From NCBI GenBank assembly GCA_046723735.1, contig JBKOVB010000139.1, positions 1 to 38,970 of the forward strand: DNA of 38,970 nucleotides, given 5' to 3'. The stretch is from RYN-111 sp046723735 (GTDB lineage Bacteria; Actinomycetota; Actinomycetes; Mycobacteriales; SCTD01). Shown piece by piece: positions 23,804 through 30,739 of the stretch. The translations under genes and the position numbers were made by a program. Every line of letters starts with the position of its first letter. Position 1 is the first letter of the stretch. Under the pieces are notes generated by a model. The model was not told where the DNA came from. It saw only the letters and a program-made list of their open reading frames with translations, and ran no database searches.

Positions 23804-24610
23804 CTACCCGCGCAGGTGCTCCTGCAGCAGCGGCCCGACCCGGTCGGCGGCCTCCTCGGGGATCCAGTGCGAGACGCCCTCGAGCACCTCGAGCCGGTAC
23901 GGGCCGGCCACCCACTCCCGGGTCGCCAGGGTCGCGGCCCGGCCCAGCGCCACATCACCGTCCGACCAGACGTGCAGCGTCGGCACCGTCACCGCGGGCG
24001 TGTCACCGAGGTCCTCCAGCCGCTGGCCCGAGTACCACGCCAGCCACGAGGCGAGCGCCCCCGGCTCGGACGCCGCTGCCACGATCGGCTCCACGTCGAC
24101 CGCGTCGCTGAAGAACGACCGCAGCAGCGCCGCGTCGTCGGCCAGCAGCGCCTGGTCGTACCCGGGCTCCGCGAAGGTCCGCATGTACCCCGACCGCACC
24201 CGCTGGTCCTCGTCGGTCCGCAACGCCTCGATCATCGCCTGCGGGTGCGGCACGGACAGGATTGTCGCGGTCCGCATCCGTGCGGGGTGCCGAGCGGCGA
24301 GCTGCCACGCCACCGCGGCCCCGAAGTCGTGCCCGACGACGTGCGCCCGCTCGACGCCGAGCGCGTCGAGGATCCCGAGCGCGTCTTCCACCATCCGTGG
24401 CAGCCGGTACGCCTCCGGGTCGGTCGGCCGGGCACCGGGGGAGTAGCCGCGCTGGTCCGGCACCACCAGCCGGAAGCCCGAGAGGTACGGCGTCACCCGC
24501 CGCCAGCAGTGCGAGGTCTGCGGGAACCCGTGCAGGAGCAGCACGGCGGGCCCGTCCTCGGGTCCGGACACGTGCACGTCGAAGGCCAGGTCGCCGAGCG
24601 TGATCAACAC
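23804..24610 (-). CDS. Alpha/beta hydrolase, epoxide-hydrolase-like
   Basis: A 268-residue alpha/beta hydrolase. Oxyanion motif LLLHGFPQTSHCW (25-36), DQRGYSPGARP (52-61), and nucleophile elbow VVGHDFGAAVAW with Asp95 as nucleophile, which points to epoxide hydrolase or dehalogenase chemistry and not an esterase. The general-base His is in GVSHWIPEEA near 246. No signal peptide. Start GTG 24610 follows TAGGTT by 7 nt on the minus strand. It is divergent from the HD-GYP/LuxR gene across 36 bp, so the regulator may share control. Substrate not predictable. Confidence 0.9.
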   Translation of the reverse strand: MLITLGDLAFDVHVSGPEDGPAVLLLHGFPQTSHCWRRVTPYLSGFRLVVPDQRGYSPGARPTDPEAYRLPRMVEDALGILDALGVERAHVVGHDFGAAVAWQLAARHPARMRTATILSVPHPQAMIEALRTDEDQRVRSGYMRTFAEPGYDQALLADDAALLRSFFSDAVDVEPIVAAASEPGALASWLAWYSGQRLEDLGDTPAVTVPTLHVWSDGDVALGRAATLATREWVAGPYRLEVLEGVSHWIPEEAADRVGPLLQEHLRG

Positions 24611-24646
24611 ACCCGGAAACCTAGGCACTCGCCGTACGCTGCGCTC
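24611..24646. promoter_or_regulatory. 36-bp divergent leaderless promoter pair
   Basis: TAGGTT on the minus strand (24623-24618) ends 7 nt before GTG 24610; TACGCT on the plus strand (24635-24640) ends 6 nt before GTG 24647. The two -10 elements are only 11 bp apart, so the polymerases would compete for the same DNA. Inferred from motifs. Confidence 0.55.
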
Positions 24647-26209
24647 GTGACGCGACCGGACGGGAGCGCGAGTTCCGGCGTCCACCTCGCCGAGGTCGTG
24701 GCCGCCATCGCGCTGGCCGCGGACCTCGGGCTGGGTCAGCCGCTGGAGCACATGCTGCGCTCCTGCGTGCTGGCCACCCGTCTCGCCGAGCTCGTGAGAG
24801 CGAGCGAGGAGGAGCGCGAGGCGACGTACTGGGTCACGCTTTTCACCACCGCGGGCTGCACTGGCACCTCGTGGGAGCTGTCGCACTTCTTCGGCGACGA
24901 CATCGCGTTCCGGCAGGGCGTGTACGACGTGGGCCCGGCGCAGCGCGACTGGCTGCGGTACGGGCTGACCCGGGCCGTCAGCGACAGCACCGTCGTCGAG
25001 GCCGGCCGGCGGGTGCTCGCGCTGCTGTCCGGGATGGGACGGCTGGAGCAGTCGTTCGTGGCGCACTGTGCCGTCAACGGACAGCTGGCCGAGCGGCTCG
25101 GGCTCGGGCCGCTGGTCGTCTCGTCGCTCCTGCAGACCTTCGCCCGCTGGGACGGCAAGGGGCTGCCCAAGGGGGTGCAGGGCGACGAGTTGCTGCTGCC
25201 GATCCGGATCGCCAACCTCGCCAACCAGGTGGAGGTCGCGGCCCGCGAGAACGGCCCGGCGTCCTCGGTCGAGGTGGCACGGCGCTTCGCCGGCAACGCC
25301 TACGACCCGGCGCTCGTCGAGGTCTGGTGCCGCCACGCTGATGAGCTGCTCACCGGCCTGGACGACGAGTCGTCCTGGGATGCGGTGATCAAGGCCGGCC
25401 CTGGTCGGGTGCCGCTCACCGAGGCCGAGCTCGACGATGCGCTGGAGCTGTTCGCCGACTACGCAGACCTCAAGTCTCCTTGGTTCTCAGGGCATTCCCG
25501 TGGCGTCGCGGCGCGCGCAGCAGCGGCCGCCAGGGAGCTGGGGCTCCCCGCGGCCGACGTCACGACGGTGCGTCGTGCCGGCCTCGTGCACGACATCGGG
25601 CGCAACGGCGTGCCGAACACGGTCTGGGACAAGCCCGGAGCGCTCACCGACTCGGAGCGCGAGAAGGTCCGGCTGCACGCCTACTACACCGACCGCGTCC
25701 TGCACCGCGCCGGCAAGCTCGCCGGGCTGGCGGCCATCGCGTCGGCGGCCCACGAGCAGCCCGGGGGCGGTGGCTACCCGCGGGGCGCCAGGGGGTCCGC
25801 CGTGCCTCTGCTGGGGAGGCTGCTCGAGGCGGCCGACTGCTATCAGGCGATGTCGGAGGACCGGCCGCACCGGTCCGCGCTCACGGCCCAGACCGCCGCG
25901 GCGGAGCTGCGTCGGATGGCGTACCAGGCCGAGCTGGACGGACCGGCCGCCGACGCTGTGCTGGCTGCCGCCGGTCACCCGGTACGACGGACGCCCACCG
26001 CCCCGGCCGGGCTGACCCCGCGCGAGGTCGAGGTCCTGGTGCTCGCCTCACGTGGCTTGACCACGAAGGCGATCGGCTCGCGGCTGGGCATCGCCCCCAA
26101 GACCGCCGGCAACCACCTGGAGCGGGCGTACGCGAAGGCGGGCGTGGGGAGCCGCGCGGAGGCCGCGATGTTCGCCATGCAGCACGGCCTCCTCGGCGCC
26201 TGGGCCTGA
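24647..26209 (+). CDS. Tandem HD-GYP-type phosphohydrolase with C-terminal LuxR HTH
   Basis: A 520-residue regulator. Residues about 130-230 resemble a degenerate HD-GYP unit (FARWDGKGLPKG at 165-176, then RIANLANQVEVAA). Residues 280-440 are a better HD-GYP domain: His283 in SGHSRGVA, His315-Asp316 in LVHDIGRNGVPN, HAYYTDRVL (344), and HEQPGGGGYPRG (369-380), although the canonical HHExxDGxGYP is altered at the first His and the Asp. A LuxR helix-turn-helix occupies 456-515 (LTPREVEVLVLASRGLTTKAIGSRL). It may couple nucleotide (possibly cyclic-di-GMP) binding or hydrolysis to transcription. Start GTG 24647 is leaderless by spacing. Targets unknown; the divergent hydrolase gene is a candidate. 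Confidence 0.9.
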   Translation: MTRPDGSASSGVHLAEVVAAIALAADLGLGQPLEHMLRSCVLATRLAELVRASEEEREATYWVTLFTTAGCTGTSWELSHFFGDDIAFRQGVYDVGPAQRDWLRYGLTRAVSDSTVVEAGRRVLALLSGMGRLEQSFVAHCAVNGQLAERLGLGPLVVSSLLQTFARWDGKGLPKGVQGDELLLPIRIANLANQVEVAARENGPASSVEVARRFAGNAYDPALVEVWCRHADELLTGLDDESSWDAVIKAGPGRVPLTEAELDDALELFADYADLKSPWFSGHSRGVAARAAAAARELGLPAADVTTVRRAGLVHDIGRNGVPNTVWDKPGALTDSEREKVRLHAYYTDRVLHRAGKLAGLAAIASAAHEQPGGGGYPRGARGSAVPLLGRLLEAADCYQAMSEDRPHRSALTAQTAAAELRRMAYQAELDGPAADAVLAAAGHPVRRTPTAPAGLTPREVEVLVLASRGLTTKAIGSRLGIAPKTAGNHLERAYAKAGVGSRAEAAMFAMQHGLLGAWA

Positions 26210-26314
26210 AGCGGTCCGCTTGTCTCGCGAGATTTCGGTCCCCCGGCCGCCGTCGTCGCCTCCTTCACGCTCGGATCGCGAGCCTCCGGGGTCGACGAGC
26301 GCACATCTCGCGAG
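26209..26314. terminator. Inverted repeats between convergent genes
   Basis: AAGCGGTCCGCTT (26209-26221) is a small hairpin starting on the last base of the HD-GYP stop codon. TCTCGCGAGA (26223-26232) is a perfect palindrome, and CTCGCGAGAT (26224-26233) has its complement ATCTCGCGAG at 26305-26314, giving a 10-bp inverted repeat spaced by 71 bp. The second arm ends 8 bp before the cupin stop. A two-way terminator is likely from context. Confidence 0.5.
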
Positions 26315-26322
26315 CCAAGTGC

Positions 26323-26700
26323 TCAGGCCTGCTGCATCGCCGCCATGCTGCGGGCGATCGCCTCGTTGGTGGCCACGAGCTGGTCGGTGGGGCTGAAGAA
26401 CAGCGCCTCCGAGTCCGCGGCGAACGTCGGCACGTGGCCCGGGGCCATGTAGAACGCGTCGCCGGCCTCGATGACCTCGACCCGGTCGGCGTACCGGACG
26501 GTGCAGCGCCCGGACAGCAGCTGACCCCAGTGCGGGCACTGACAGCGGTCGTCCGGCAGGCCGTGCAGCAGCGGGGTCATGTCGACGTCCCCGCGGAACG
26601 ACGTCCAGCTGACGGTGTAGCCCTCGAGCGCCCCTGAGCGGTCCTCGACGATGCCGTGGTCTTCGACGGCGGGAGCGGTCTGCTTCGACAGGACGGCCAT
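26323..26700 (-). CDS. Cupin-domain protein
   Basis: A 125-residue single-domain cupin. Core strands include CPHWGQLLSGRCTVRYADRVEVIEAGDAFYMAPGHVPTF, matching cupin motif 1 (with the His in CPHWGQ and GxxxV) and the PGHVP of motif 2. It starts MAVLSKQTAPAV and ends SMAAMQQA. ATG 26700 has GAGGAG at 9 nt; ATG 26709 in frame would leave no spacing to that SD. A minus-strand TACGGT (26740-26735) would give a leader of about 25 nt. Such small cupins may bind a metal and a small ligand; the substrate is unknown. Confidence 0.85.
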   Translation of the reverse strand: MAVLSKQTAPAVEDHGIVEDRSGALEGYTVSWTSFRGDVDMTPLLHGLPDDRCQCPHWGQLLSGRCTVRYADRVEVIEAGDAFYMAPGHVPTFAADSEALFFSPTDQLVATNEAIARSMAAMQQA

Positions 26701-26800
26701 GGTCCTCATCTCCTCGGTGGTCCGGATGAGGGGACCGTAGGAGCGCGCCGACGCCCTGCCATGAGGAGTTCACCCCAGGCTCCGGCCTATCGTCGGGCTC

Positions 26801-27397
26801 GTGCGCAGCTCTCGGCTCGAGGCGTTCAGCGACGCCGTGATCGCGATCATCATCACGATCATGGTGCTCGAGCTGCACGCCCCCGACAGCCCGAAGCTGA
26901 GCGCGCTGCGACCCCTGGTGCCGGTGTTCTTCAGCTACGTGCTGAGCTTCGTCAACCTGGGCATCTACTGGAACAACCACCACCACATGCTGCAGACGGT
27001 AGAGCGCGTCAACGGCGCCATCCTCTGGGCGAACCTGCACCTGCTCTTCTGGCTGTCGCTGTTCCCCTTCGCCACCGCGTGGATGGGCACCAACCACTTC
27101 GCGACCGTCCCGACGGCGGTCTACGGCGCGGTCCTGCTCTGCGCGGCCATCGCTTACTACGTGCTGCAGCGGACGATCATCGCCGAGCAGGGGCCGGGTT
27201 CCACGCTCGCCGCGGCCATCGGCCGCGACGTCAAGGGCAAGCTCTCGCCGCTGCTCTACCTCACGGCCATCCCGCTCGCCTTCCTCAGCCGCTGGGTCTC
27301 GCTGGCGCTGTACGTCGTGGTCTCGCTCATCTGGCTCGTGCCCGACCGTCGGGTGGAGGCCCGGTTCCGGGACGCGTCGCTAGGGTCGCGCTCATGA
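26801..27397 (+). CDS. TMEM175-family (DUF1211) membrane protein, putative K+ channel
   Basis: A 198-residue integral membrane protein. The N-terminus RLEAFSDAVIAIIITIMVLEL holds the FSD motif and pore-lining Ile residues of bacterial TMEM175 channels. Further segments are LVPVFFSYVLSFVNLGIYWNNHHHML, ILWANLHLLFWLSLFPFATAWM, AVYGAVLLCAAIAYYVLQ, LLYLTAIPLAFLSRWVSLALY and VVSLIWLVPD, giving six helices. Homologues conduct K+. Start GTG 26801 follows TATCGT by 7 nt. The TGA overlaps the ATG of a short ORF (ATGA, 27394-27397), and its last codons contain the promoter-like TAGGGT, so the gene is physically linked to the sigma-factor operon. Confidence 0.9.
   Translation: MRSSRLEAFSDAVIAIIITIMVLELHAPDSPKLSALRPLVPVFFSYVLSFVNLGIYWNNHHHMLQTVERVNGAILWANLHLLFWLSLFPFATAWMGTNHFATVPTAVYGAVLLCAAIAYYVLQRTIIAEQGPGSTLAAAIGRDVKGKLSPLLYLTAIPLAFLSRWVSLALYVVVSLIWLVPDRRVEARFRDASLGSRS
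27381..27393 (+). promoter_or_regulatory. Leaderless-type promoter inside the end of the TMEM175 gene
   Basis: TAGGGT (27381-27386) ends 7 nt before ATG 27394. The segment CTAGGGTCGCGCTCATGA (27380-27397) is repeated exactly at 28665-28682 before the M20 peptidase gene. The TMEM175 promoter TATCGTCGGGCTC is a looser relative. Confidence 0.5.
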
Positions 27398-27453
27398 GCG
27401 CAGTTGGAGGTCGTGCAACCTCCTGTGACTGGGTCTCGTTCTCCCGGGTGTGA
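27394..27453 (+). CDS. 19-codon upstream ORF coupled to the sigma factor
   Basis: ATG 27394 begins MSAVGGRATSCDWVSFSRV and ends at TGA 27451-27453. It overlaps the TMEM175 stop by ATGA and the sigma-factor GTG by GTGA, so ribosomes could pass through three genes in sequence. TAGGGT 7 nt upstream would make it the leaderless first ORF of an internal transcript. It contains one Cys and one Trp codon and spans a small hairpin. Whether the peptide matters or only its translation does cannot be told; chance is possible for an ORF of this length. Confidence 0.5.
   Translation: MSAVGGRATSCDWVSFSRV
27406..27423 (+). promoter_or_regulatory. Hairpin in the sigma-factor leader
   Basis: GGAGGT (27406-27411) pairs with ACCTCC (27418-27423) around a 6-nt loop, 26 nt before the sigma-factor GTG. 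It lies within the 19-codon ORF. The left arm is a perfect Shine-Dalgarno-like sequence that would be masked when folded and melted by a translating ribosome. Confidence 0.4.
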
Positions 27454-27935
27454 GGGACGAGGACGCTTTCTCGGAGTTTGTCCGGCAACGGGGTGACCGG
27501 ATGCTACGGACGGCACGTCTGCTCATCCCTGATCGCGGGGACGCCGAGGATGCCTTGCAAGTGGCACTGCTCCGGCTCACGAAGCACTGGCCCGTCGCCG
27601 CTCCGGAGGCCTACGTGCGACGGGCGCTCGTCAACCTGGCGCGAGATCGAGGTCGTCGCAGGCATCTCGTGCCGCAACCGCAGTCGGCCCCCGAGCACCG
27701 CCACACGACCCTTCCCGACCACGCCGACGCACACGCCTCGCAGGCCTTCGTGGAAGCGCTGCTGTCACTCGTGCCGGAGCGGCAGCGGGCTGCCGTGGTA
27801 CTGCGCGTCCTCGAAGGCCTCAGCGAGGCCGAGACCGCAGCTGCGATGGCGTGCTCGCCAGGAACAGTCAAGTCCAACCTGTCGCGGGGGCTGCAGCGCC
27901 TGCGCGACCTCCTGCCGCTGGAGGCAGCCCGATGA
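27450..27935 (+). CDS. SigE-family (ECF-like) RNA polymerase sigma factor
   Basis: A 161-residue sigma-70-family factor of the actinobacterial SigE family (short sigma2-sigma4). Region 2: FSEFVRQRGDRMLRTARLLIPDRGDAEDALQVALLRLTKHW; region 4: SQAFVEALLSLVPERQRAAVVLRVLEGLSEAETAAAMACSPGTVKSNLSRGLQRLRDLL, whose helix-turn-helix is clear. GTG 27450 overlaps the short ORF stop (GTGA), and its TGA overlaps the next ATG (ATGA). It should redirect polymerase to a small regulon under control of the membrane protein encoded next. No strong SD precedes the start, so initiation probably depends on coupling. Target promoters are unknown. Confidence 0.94.
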   Translation: MRDEDAFSEFVRQRGDRMLRTARLLIPDRGDAEDALQVALLRLTKHWPVAAPEAYVRRALVNLARDRGRRRHLVPQPQSAPEHRHTTLPDHADAHASQAFVEALLSLVPERQRAAVVLRVLEGLSEAETAAAMACSPGTVKSNLSRGLQRLRDLLPLEAAR

Positions 27936-28651
27936 CGGACACGATCGAGGCGACCCTGCGCTCCCTCGCTGATGCCGGAGCGCCGAGCGTGCGTGCGTCG
28001 GACGACCTGGCGGGGCGCGTGCTGAGACGGGCACGGCATCGCCGCGGCCGTCGTCGTACGCTCGCCTTGGCCCTGGCAGGTCTTGCCGTGGCAGGCGGCA
28101 CGCTCGCGGCCCGGTCCGCCGCTCCCAACCGCTTCCTGTCGGTGTACGAGCCGAGCGGCAGCATGGGCTCGACGGTGGCCGAGGGCGAGCACCTGATAGT
28201 CGACCGCACGCTGGCTCCGACCCACGACGACGTCGTCGACATGCGCTACACCGCCGGTGGCTACCGCGGCACGACGATCCGGCGCGTCGTCGGCCTTCCG
28301 GGTGACGTCATCGCGTGTCCCGCAGGACCGGACGGGCGGTGCCACGGCTGGACCCGCAACGGCATGCGCCTGGACGAGCCTTTCACGCAAGGTGATGACA
28401 GCCAGGTGGTGCAGCCGGTGATGGTCGGCCCGGGGCAGATGTACGTGCTGGGCGACCAGCGGGACAACGCCGTCGACTCACGTCTGTGGGACCGTCCGGC
28501 GCGCCTCGACGACGTGATCGGGGTCGGTGTCGAGGTGGTCGATCAGCACGGGCGAAAGCGCGATGTGTCCGGTGCGCCCCGGCACGCGCGTCCCGGCCAG
28601 ACCAACATCGACCCGCCGACGATGCCCACCAGCGTCGCCGTACCGAAGTAG
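27932..28651 (+). CDS. Membrane-anchored signal peptidase I-like protein, probable sigma-factor partner
   Basis: A 239-residue protein coupled to the sigma factor by ATGA. Residues 1-43 are a cytoplasmic Arg-rich region (LAGRVLRRARHRRGRRR) like those of SigE-family anti-sigma partners. Residues 44-60 form one transmembrane helix, and 68-203 an extracytoplasmic S26 fold: EPSGSMGSTV (nucleophile Ser77), EGEHLIVDR, RRVVGLPGDVI (117-127) and YVLGDQRDNAVDSRLW (171-186). In signal peptidase I the residue at 117 is the catalytic Lys (YIKRxxGLPGD); here it is Arg (codon CGG). So it is either inactive, a sensor, or a protease with altered chemistry. A 36-residue C-terminal tail follows. Anti-sigma function is inferred from context. 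Confidence 0.88.
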   Translation: MTDTIEATLRSLADAGAPSVRASDDLAGRVLRRARHRRGRRRTLALALAGLAVAGGTLAARSAAPNRFLSVYEPSGSMGSTVAEGEHLIVDRTLAPTHDDVVDMRYTAGGYRGTTIRRVVGLPGDVIACPAGPDGRCHGWTRNGMRLDEPFTQGDDSQVVQPVMVGPGQMYVLGDQRDNAVDSRLWDRPARLDDVIGVGVEVVDQHGRKRDVSGAPRHARPGQTNIDPPTMPTSVAVPK

Positions 28652-28665
28652 CCCTGCCGCCTGAC

Positions 28666-28678
28666 TAGGGTCGCGCTC
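28666..28678 (+). promoter_or_regulatory. Leaderless-type promoter of the M20 peptidase gene
   Basis: TAGGGT (28666-28671) ends 7 nt before ATG 28679 and lies 15 nt past the stop of the S26-like gene. It is identical over 18 nt to the site at 27380-27397. Confidence 0.5.
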
Positions 28679-30076
28679 ATGAACAGCATCGAGCAGTACG
28701 TCGAGAGCCACCGCGACAAGTTGCTGGCCGACCTCGACGCCTGGCTCCGGATCCCCTCGATCAGCGCCTCGCCGGAGCACGCGCCCGAGGTGCGCCGCTC
28801 GGCCGAGTGGCTCGCGGAGCGGCTGCGCGCAGCAGGCTTCCCCACGGTGGAGATCTGGGAGACCGACGGTCTCCCCGCCGTCTTCGCAGAGTGGCCCAGC
28901 GACGACCCGGAGGCCCCGACGGTGGTGCTCTACGGCCACCACGACGTCCAGCCCGTCGACCCGCTGGAGCTCTGGAAGACCCCGCCGTTCGAGCCCACGG
29001 TGGTGGGCGACGAGCTGTTCGCCCGTGGGGCGATCGACGACAAGGGCCAGGTGCTCTTTCACCTGCTCGGCCTGCAGGCGCACCTCGCCGCGACCGGCCG
29101 CAGCAGCCCGGCGGTGACGCTGAAGCTCGTCGTGGAGGGCGAGGAGGAGTCGGGCTCGCCGCACTTCCGCGGCCTGCTCGAGTCCCACCGCGACCGGCTG
29201 GCCTGCGACGTCGTGGTCGTCAGCGACACCAGCGTCTTCGACCGCGACACCCCGAGCATCTGCACGGGCATGCGGGGCCTCACCGACTGCCAGGTCGACC
29301 TGCACGGGCCGGACGTCGACCTGCACTCCGGCTCGTTCGGCGGGGCCGTCCCGAACCCGCTGGCAGTCATGGCCGACCTGCTCGCCGGCCTGCACGACGA
29401 CGACGGCCGCGTGACGCTGCCCGGCTTCTACGACCGGGTGGTCGCGCTGACCGACCGCGAGCGCGACCTCTTTGCCAAGCTGCCCTTCGACGAGCACGCC
29501 TGGGTCCGCGAGACGGCCCTGTCCCGCGGCACCAAGGGCGAGGCCGGCTACTCCACGTTGGAGCGGATCTGGGCCCGGCCGACCGCCGAGGTCAACGGCA
29601 TGTGGGGCGGCTACACCGGCCCCGGTCACAAGACGATCGTCCCGACCGACGCGCACGCCAAGGTGAGCTTCCGGCTGGTCGCGAACCAGGACCCGCTCGA
29701 CGTGCAGGAGGCGATGCGCGCCTACGTCGCCGGCTTCGACGGCGACGGCATCACGGCGACCGTGACCTTCTCCGGCCCGGGCGTGCGGCCCTGCCTCACA
29801 CCCCTCGACGCGCCTGCGTTGCAGGCCGCGACGGCGGCGATGGAGGCCGCGTTCGGCAAGGAGATCCTGTACACCCGCGAGGGGGGCAGCGGCCCGGAGG
29901 CGGACCTCGCGGACGTGCTCGACGCGCCCGTGCTGTTCGTCGGCGTCGGCCTCCCTGACGACCGGATCCACGCCCCCAACGAGCGCGTGGTGCTCCCGCA
30001 GCTGCTCACGGGTGCGGTCGCCGCCGCCCACCTGTGGGCCGAGCTGGCCGCCCGGCCCGAGGTCCGTCGCGCGTGA
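28679..30076 (+). CDS. M20-family metallopeptidase (dipeptidase)
   Basis: A 465-residue cytosolic zinc peptidase of the M20 CNDP/ArgE/DapE type. Metal and catalytic residues: YGHHDVQP (first metal His and Asp), ARGAIDDKGQ (bridging Asp), VEGEEESGSPH (catalytic and metal Glu), VVVSDTSVF (Asp) and DDRIHAPNERV (C-terminal His), with the lid/dimer domain inserted between about 200 and 320. Its N-terminal segment IEQYVESHRDKLLADLDAWLRIPSIS is typical of dipeptidases. The stop overlaps the methyltransferase start (GTGA). Substrate probably dipeptides or N-acyl amino acids; not specified by sequence. Confidence 0.93.
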   Translation: MNSIEQYVESHRDKLLADLDAWLRIPSISASPEHAPEVRRSAEWLAERLRAAGFPTVEIWETDGLPAVFAEWPSDDPEAPTVVLYGHHDVQPVDPLELWKTPPFEPTVVGDELFARGAIDDKGQVLFHLLGLQAHLAATGRSSPAVTLKLVVEGEEESGSPHFRGLLESHRDRLACDVVVVSDTSVFDRDTPSICTGMRGLTDCQVDLHGPDVDLHSGSFGGAVPNPLAVMADLLAGLHDDDGRVTLPGFYDRVVALTDRERDLFAKLPFDEHAWVRETALSRGTKGEAGYSTLERIWARPTAEVNGMWGGYTGPGHKTIVPTDAHAKVSFRLVANQDPLDVQEAMRAYVAGFDGDGITATVTFSGPGVRPCLTPLDAPALQAATAAMEAAFGKEILYTREGGSGPEADLADVLDAPVLFVGVGLPDDRIHAPNERVVLPQLLTGAVAAAHLWAELAARPEVRRA

Positions 30077-30696
30077 CCGACTGGGTCGCCTGGCACGAGG
30101 CGTACGACGACCCCGCCTCCCCTCTGCACCTGCGCCTGATCGCCGTCCAGGACCAGATCCGTGCGTTCCTCGAGCGCGCGCCTGCGGGACCCCTGCACGT
30201 GATCAGCGCCTGCTCGGGGCTCGGCCTGGACCTGCTGGGCGCGCTCGACGGCCATCCGCGACGCCACGACGTGACCGGCCGCCTGGTGGAGCTCGAGCCC
30301 GAGCTGGCCGCCCGCAGCGCCGAGCTCTTGGAGCGGGCCGGCCTCGACGGCCTGGAGGTGCGGCAGGGCGATGCCGGCACCACCTCGTCGTACGACGGGG
30401 CAGTGCCCGCCGACCTCGTGCTCTGGTGCGGTGTCTTCGGCAACGTCCCCGACGACGACATCCGCGCCACGGTCGACGCCACGCCCTCGCTGTGCGCTCC
30501 GGGTGCCACGGTGATCTGGACCCGGCACCAGAAGCCGCCTGATCTCACCCCGACGATCCGCCGCTGGTGGGCCGACGCCGGCTTCGAGGAGCTCGCCTTC
30601 CTCTCGCCTGCCCCGGACGTGGCCGCTGTCGGTGTGGCCCGCCTGGTCGAGGAGCCGCAGCCTTCCCGGCACCGGAGGATCTTCGCGTTCTCGTGA
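30073..30696 (+). CDS. Class I SAM-dependent methyltransferase-like protein
   Basis: A 207-residue Rossmann-type methyltransferase. Starting at GTG 30073 (overlapping the peptidase stop), it reads VTDWVAWHEAYDDPASPLHLRL, then motif I VISACSGLGLDLLGAL, acidic motif II LVELEPELAARSAELL, DxG-type LEVRQGDAG, and ADLVLWCGVFGNVPDDDI (motif IV). A C-terminal segment HQKPPDLTPTIRRWWADAGFEEL completes the fold. Substrate unknown; translational coupling to the peptidase suggests joint expression but no shared pathway is evident. Confidence 0.87.
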   Translation: MTDWVAWHEAYDDPASPLHLRLIAVQDQIRAFLERAPAGPLHVISACSGLGLDLLGALDGHPRRHDVTGRLVELEPELAARSAELLERAGLDGLEVRQGDAGTTSSYDGAVPADLVLWCGVFGNVPDDDIRATVDATPSLCAPGATVIWTRHQKPPDLTPTIRRWWADAGFEELAFLSPAPDVAAVGVARLVEEPQPSRHRRIFAFS

Positions 30697-30739
30697 GTCC
30701 CCGGCGGGCCCGACGGGTCCACAGGGCAGACTTGGACGC

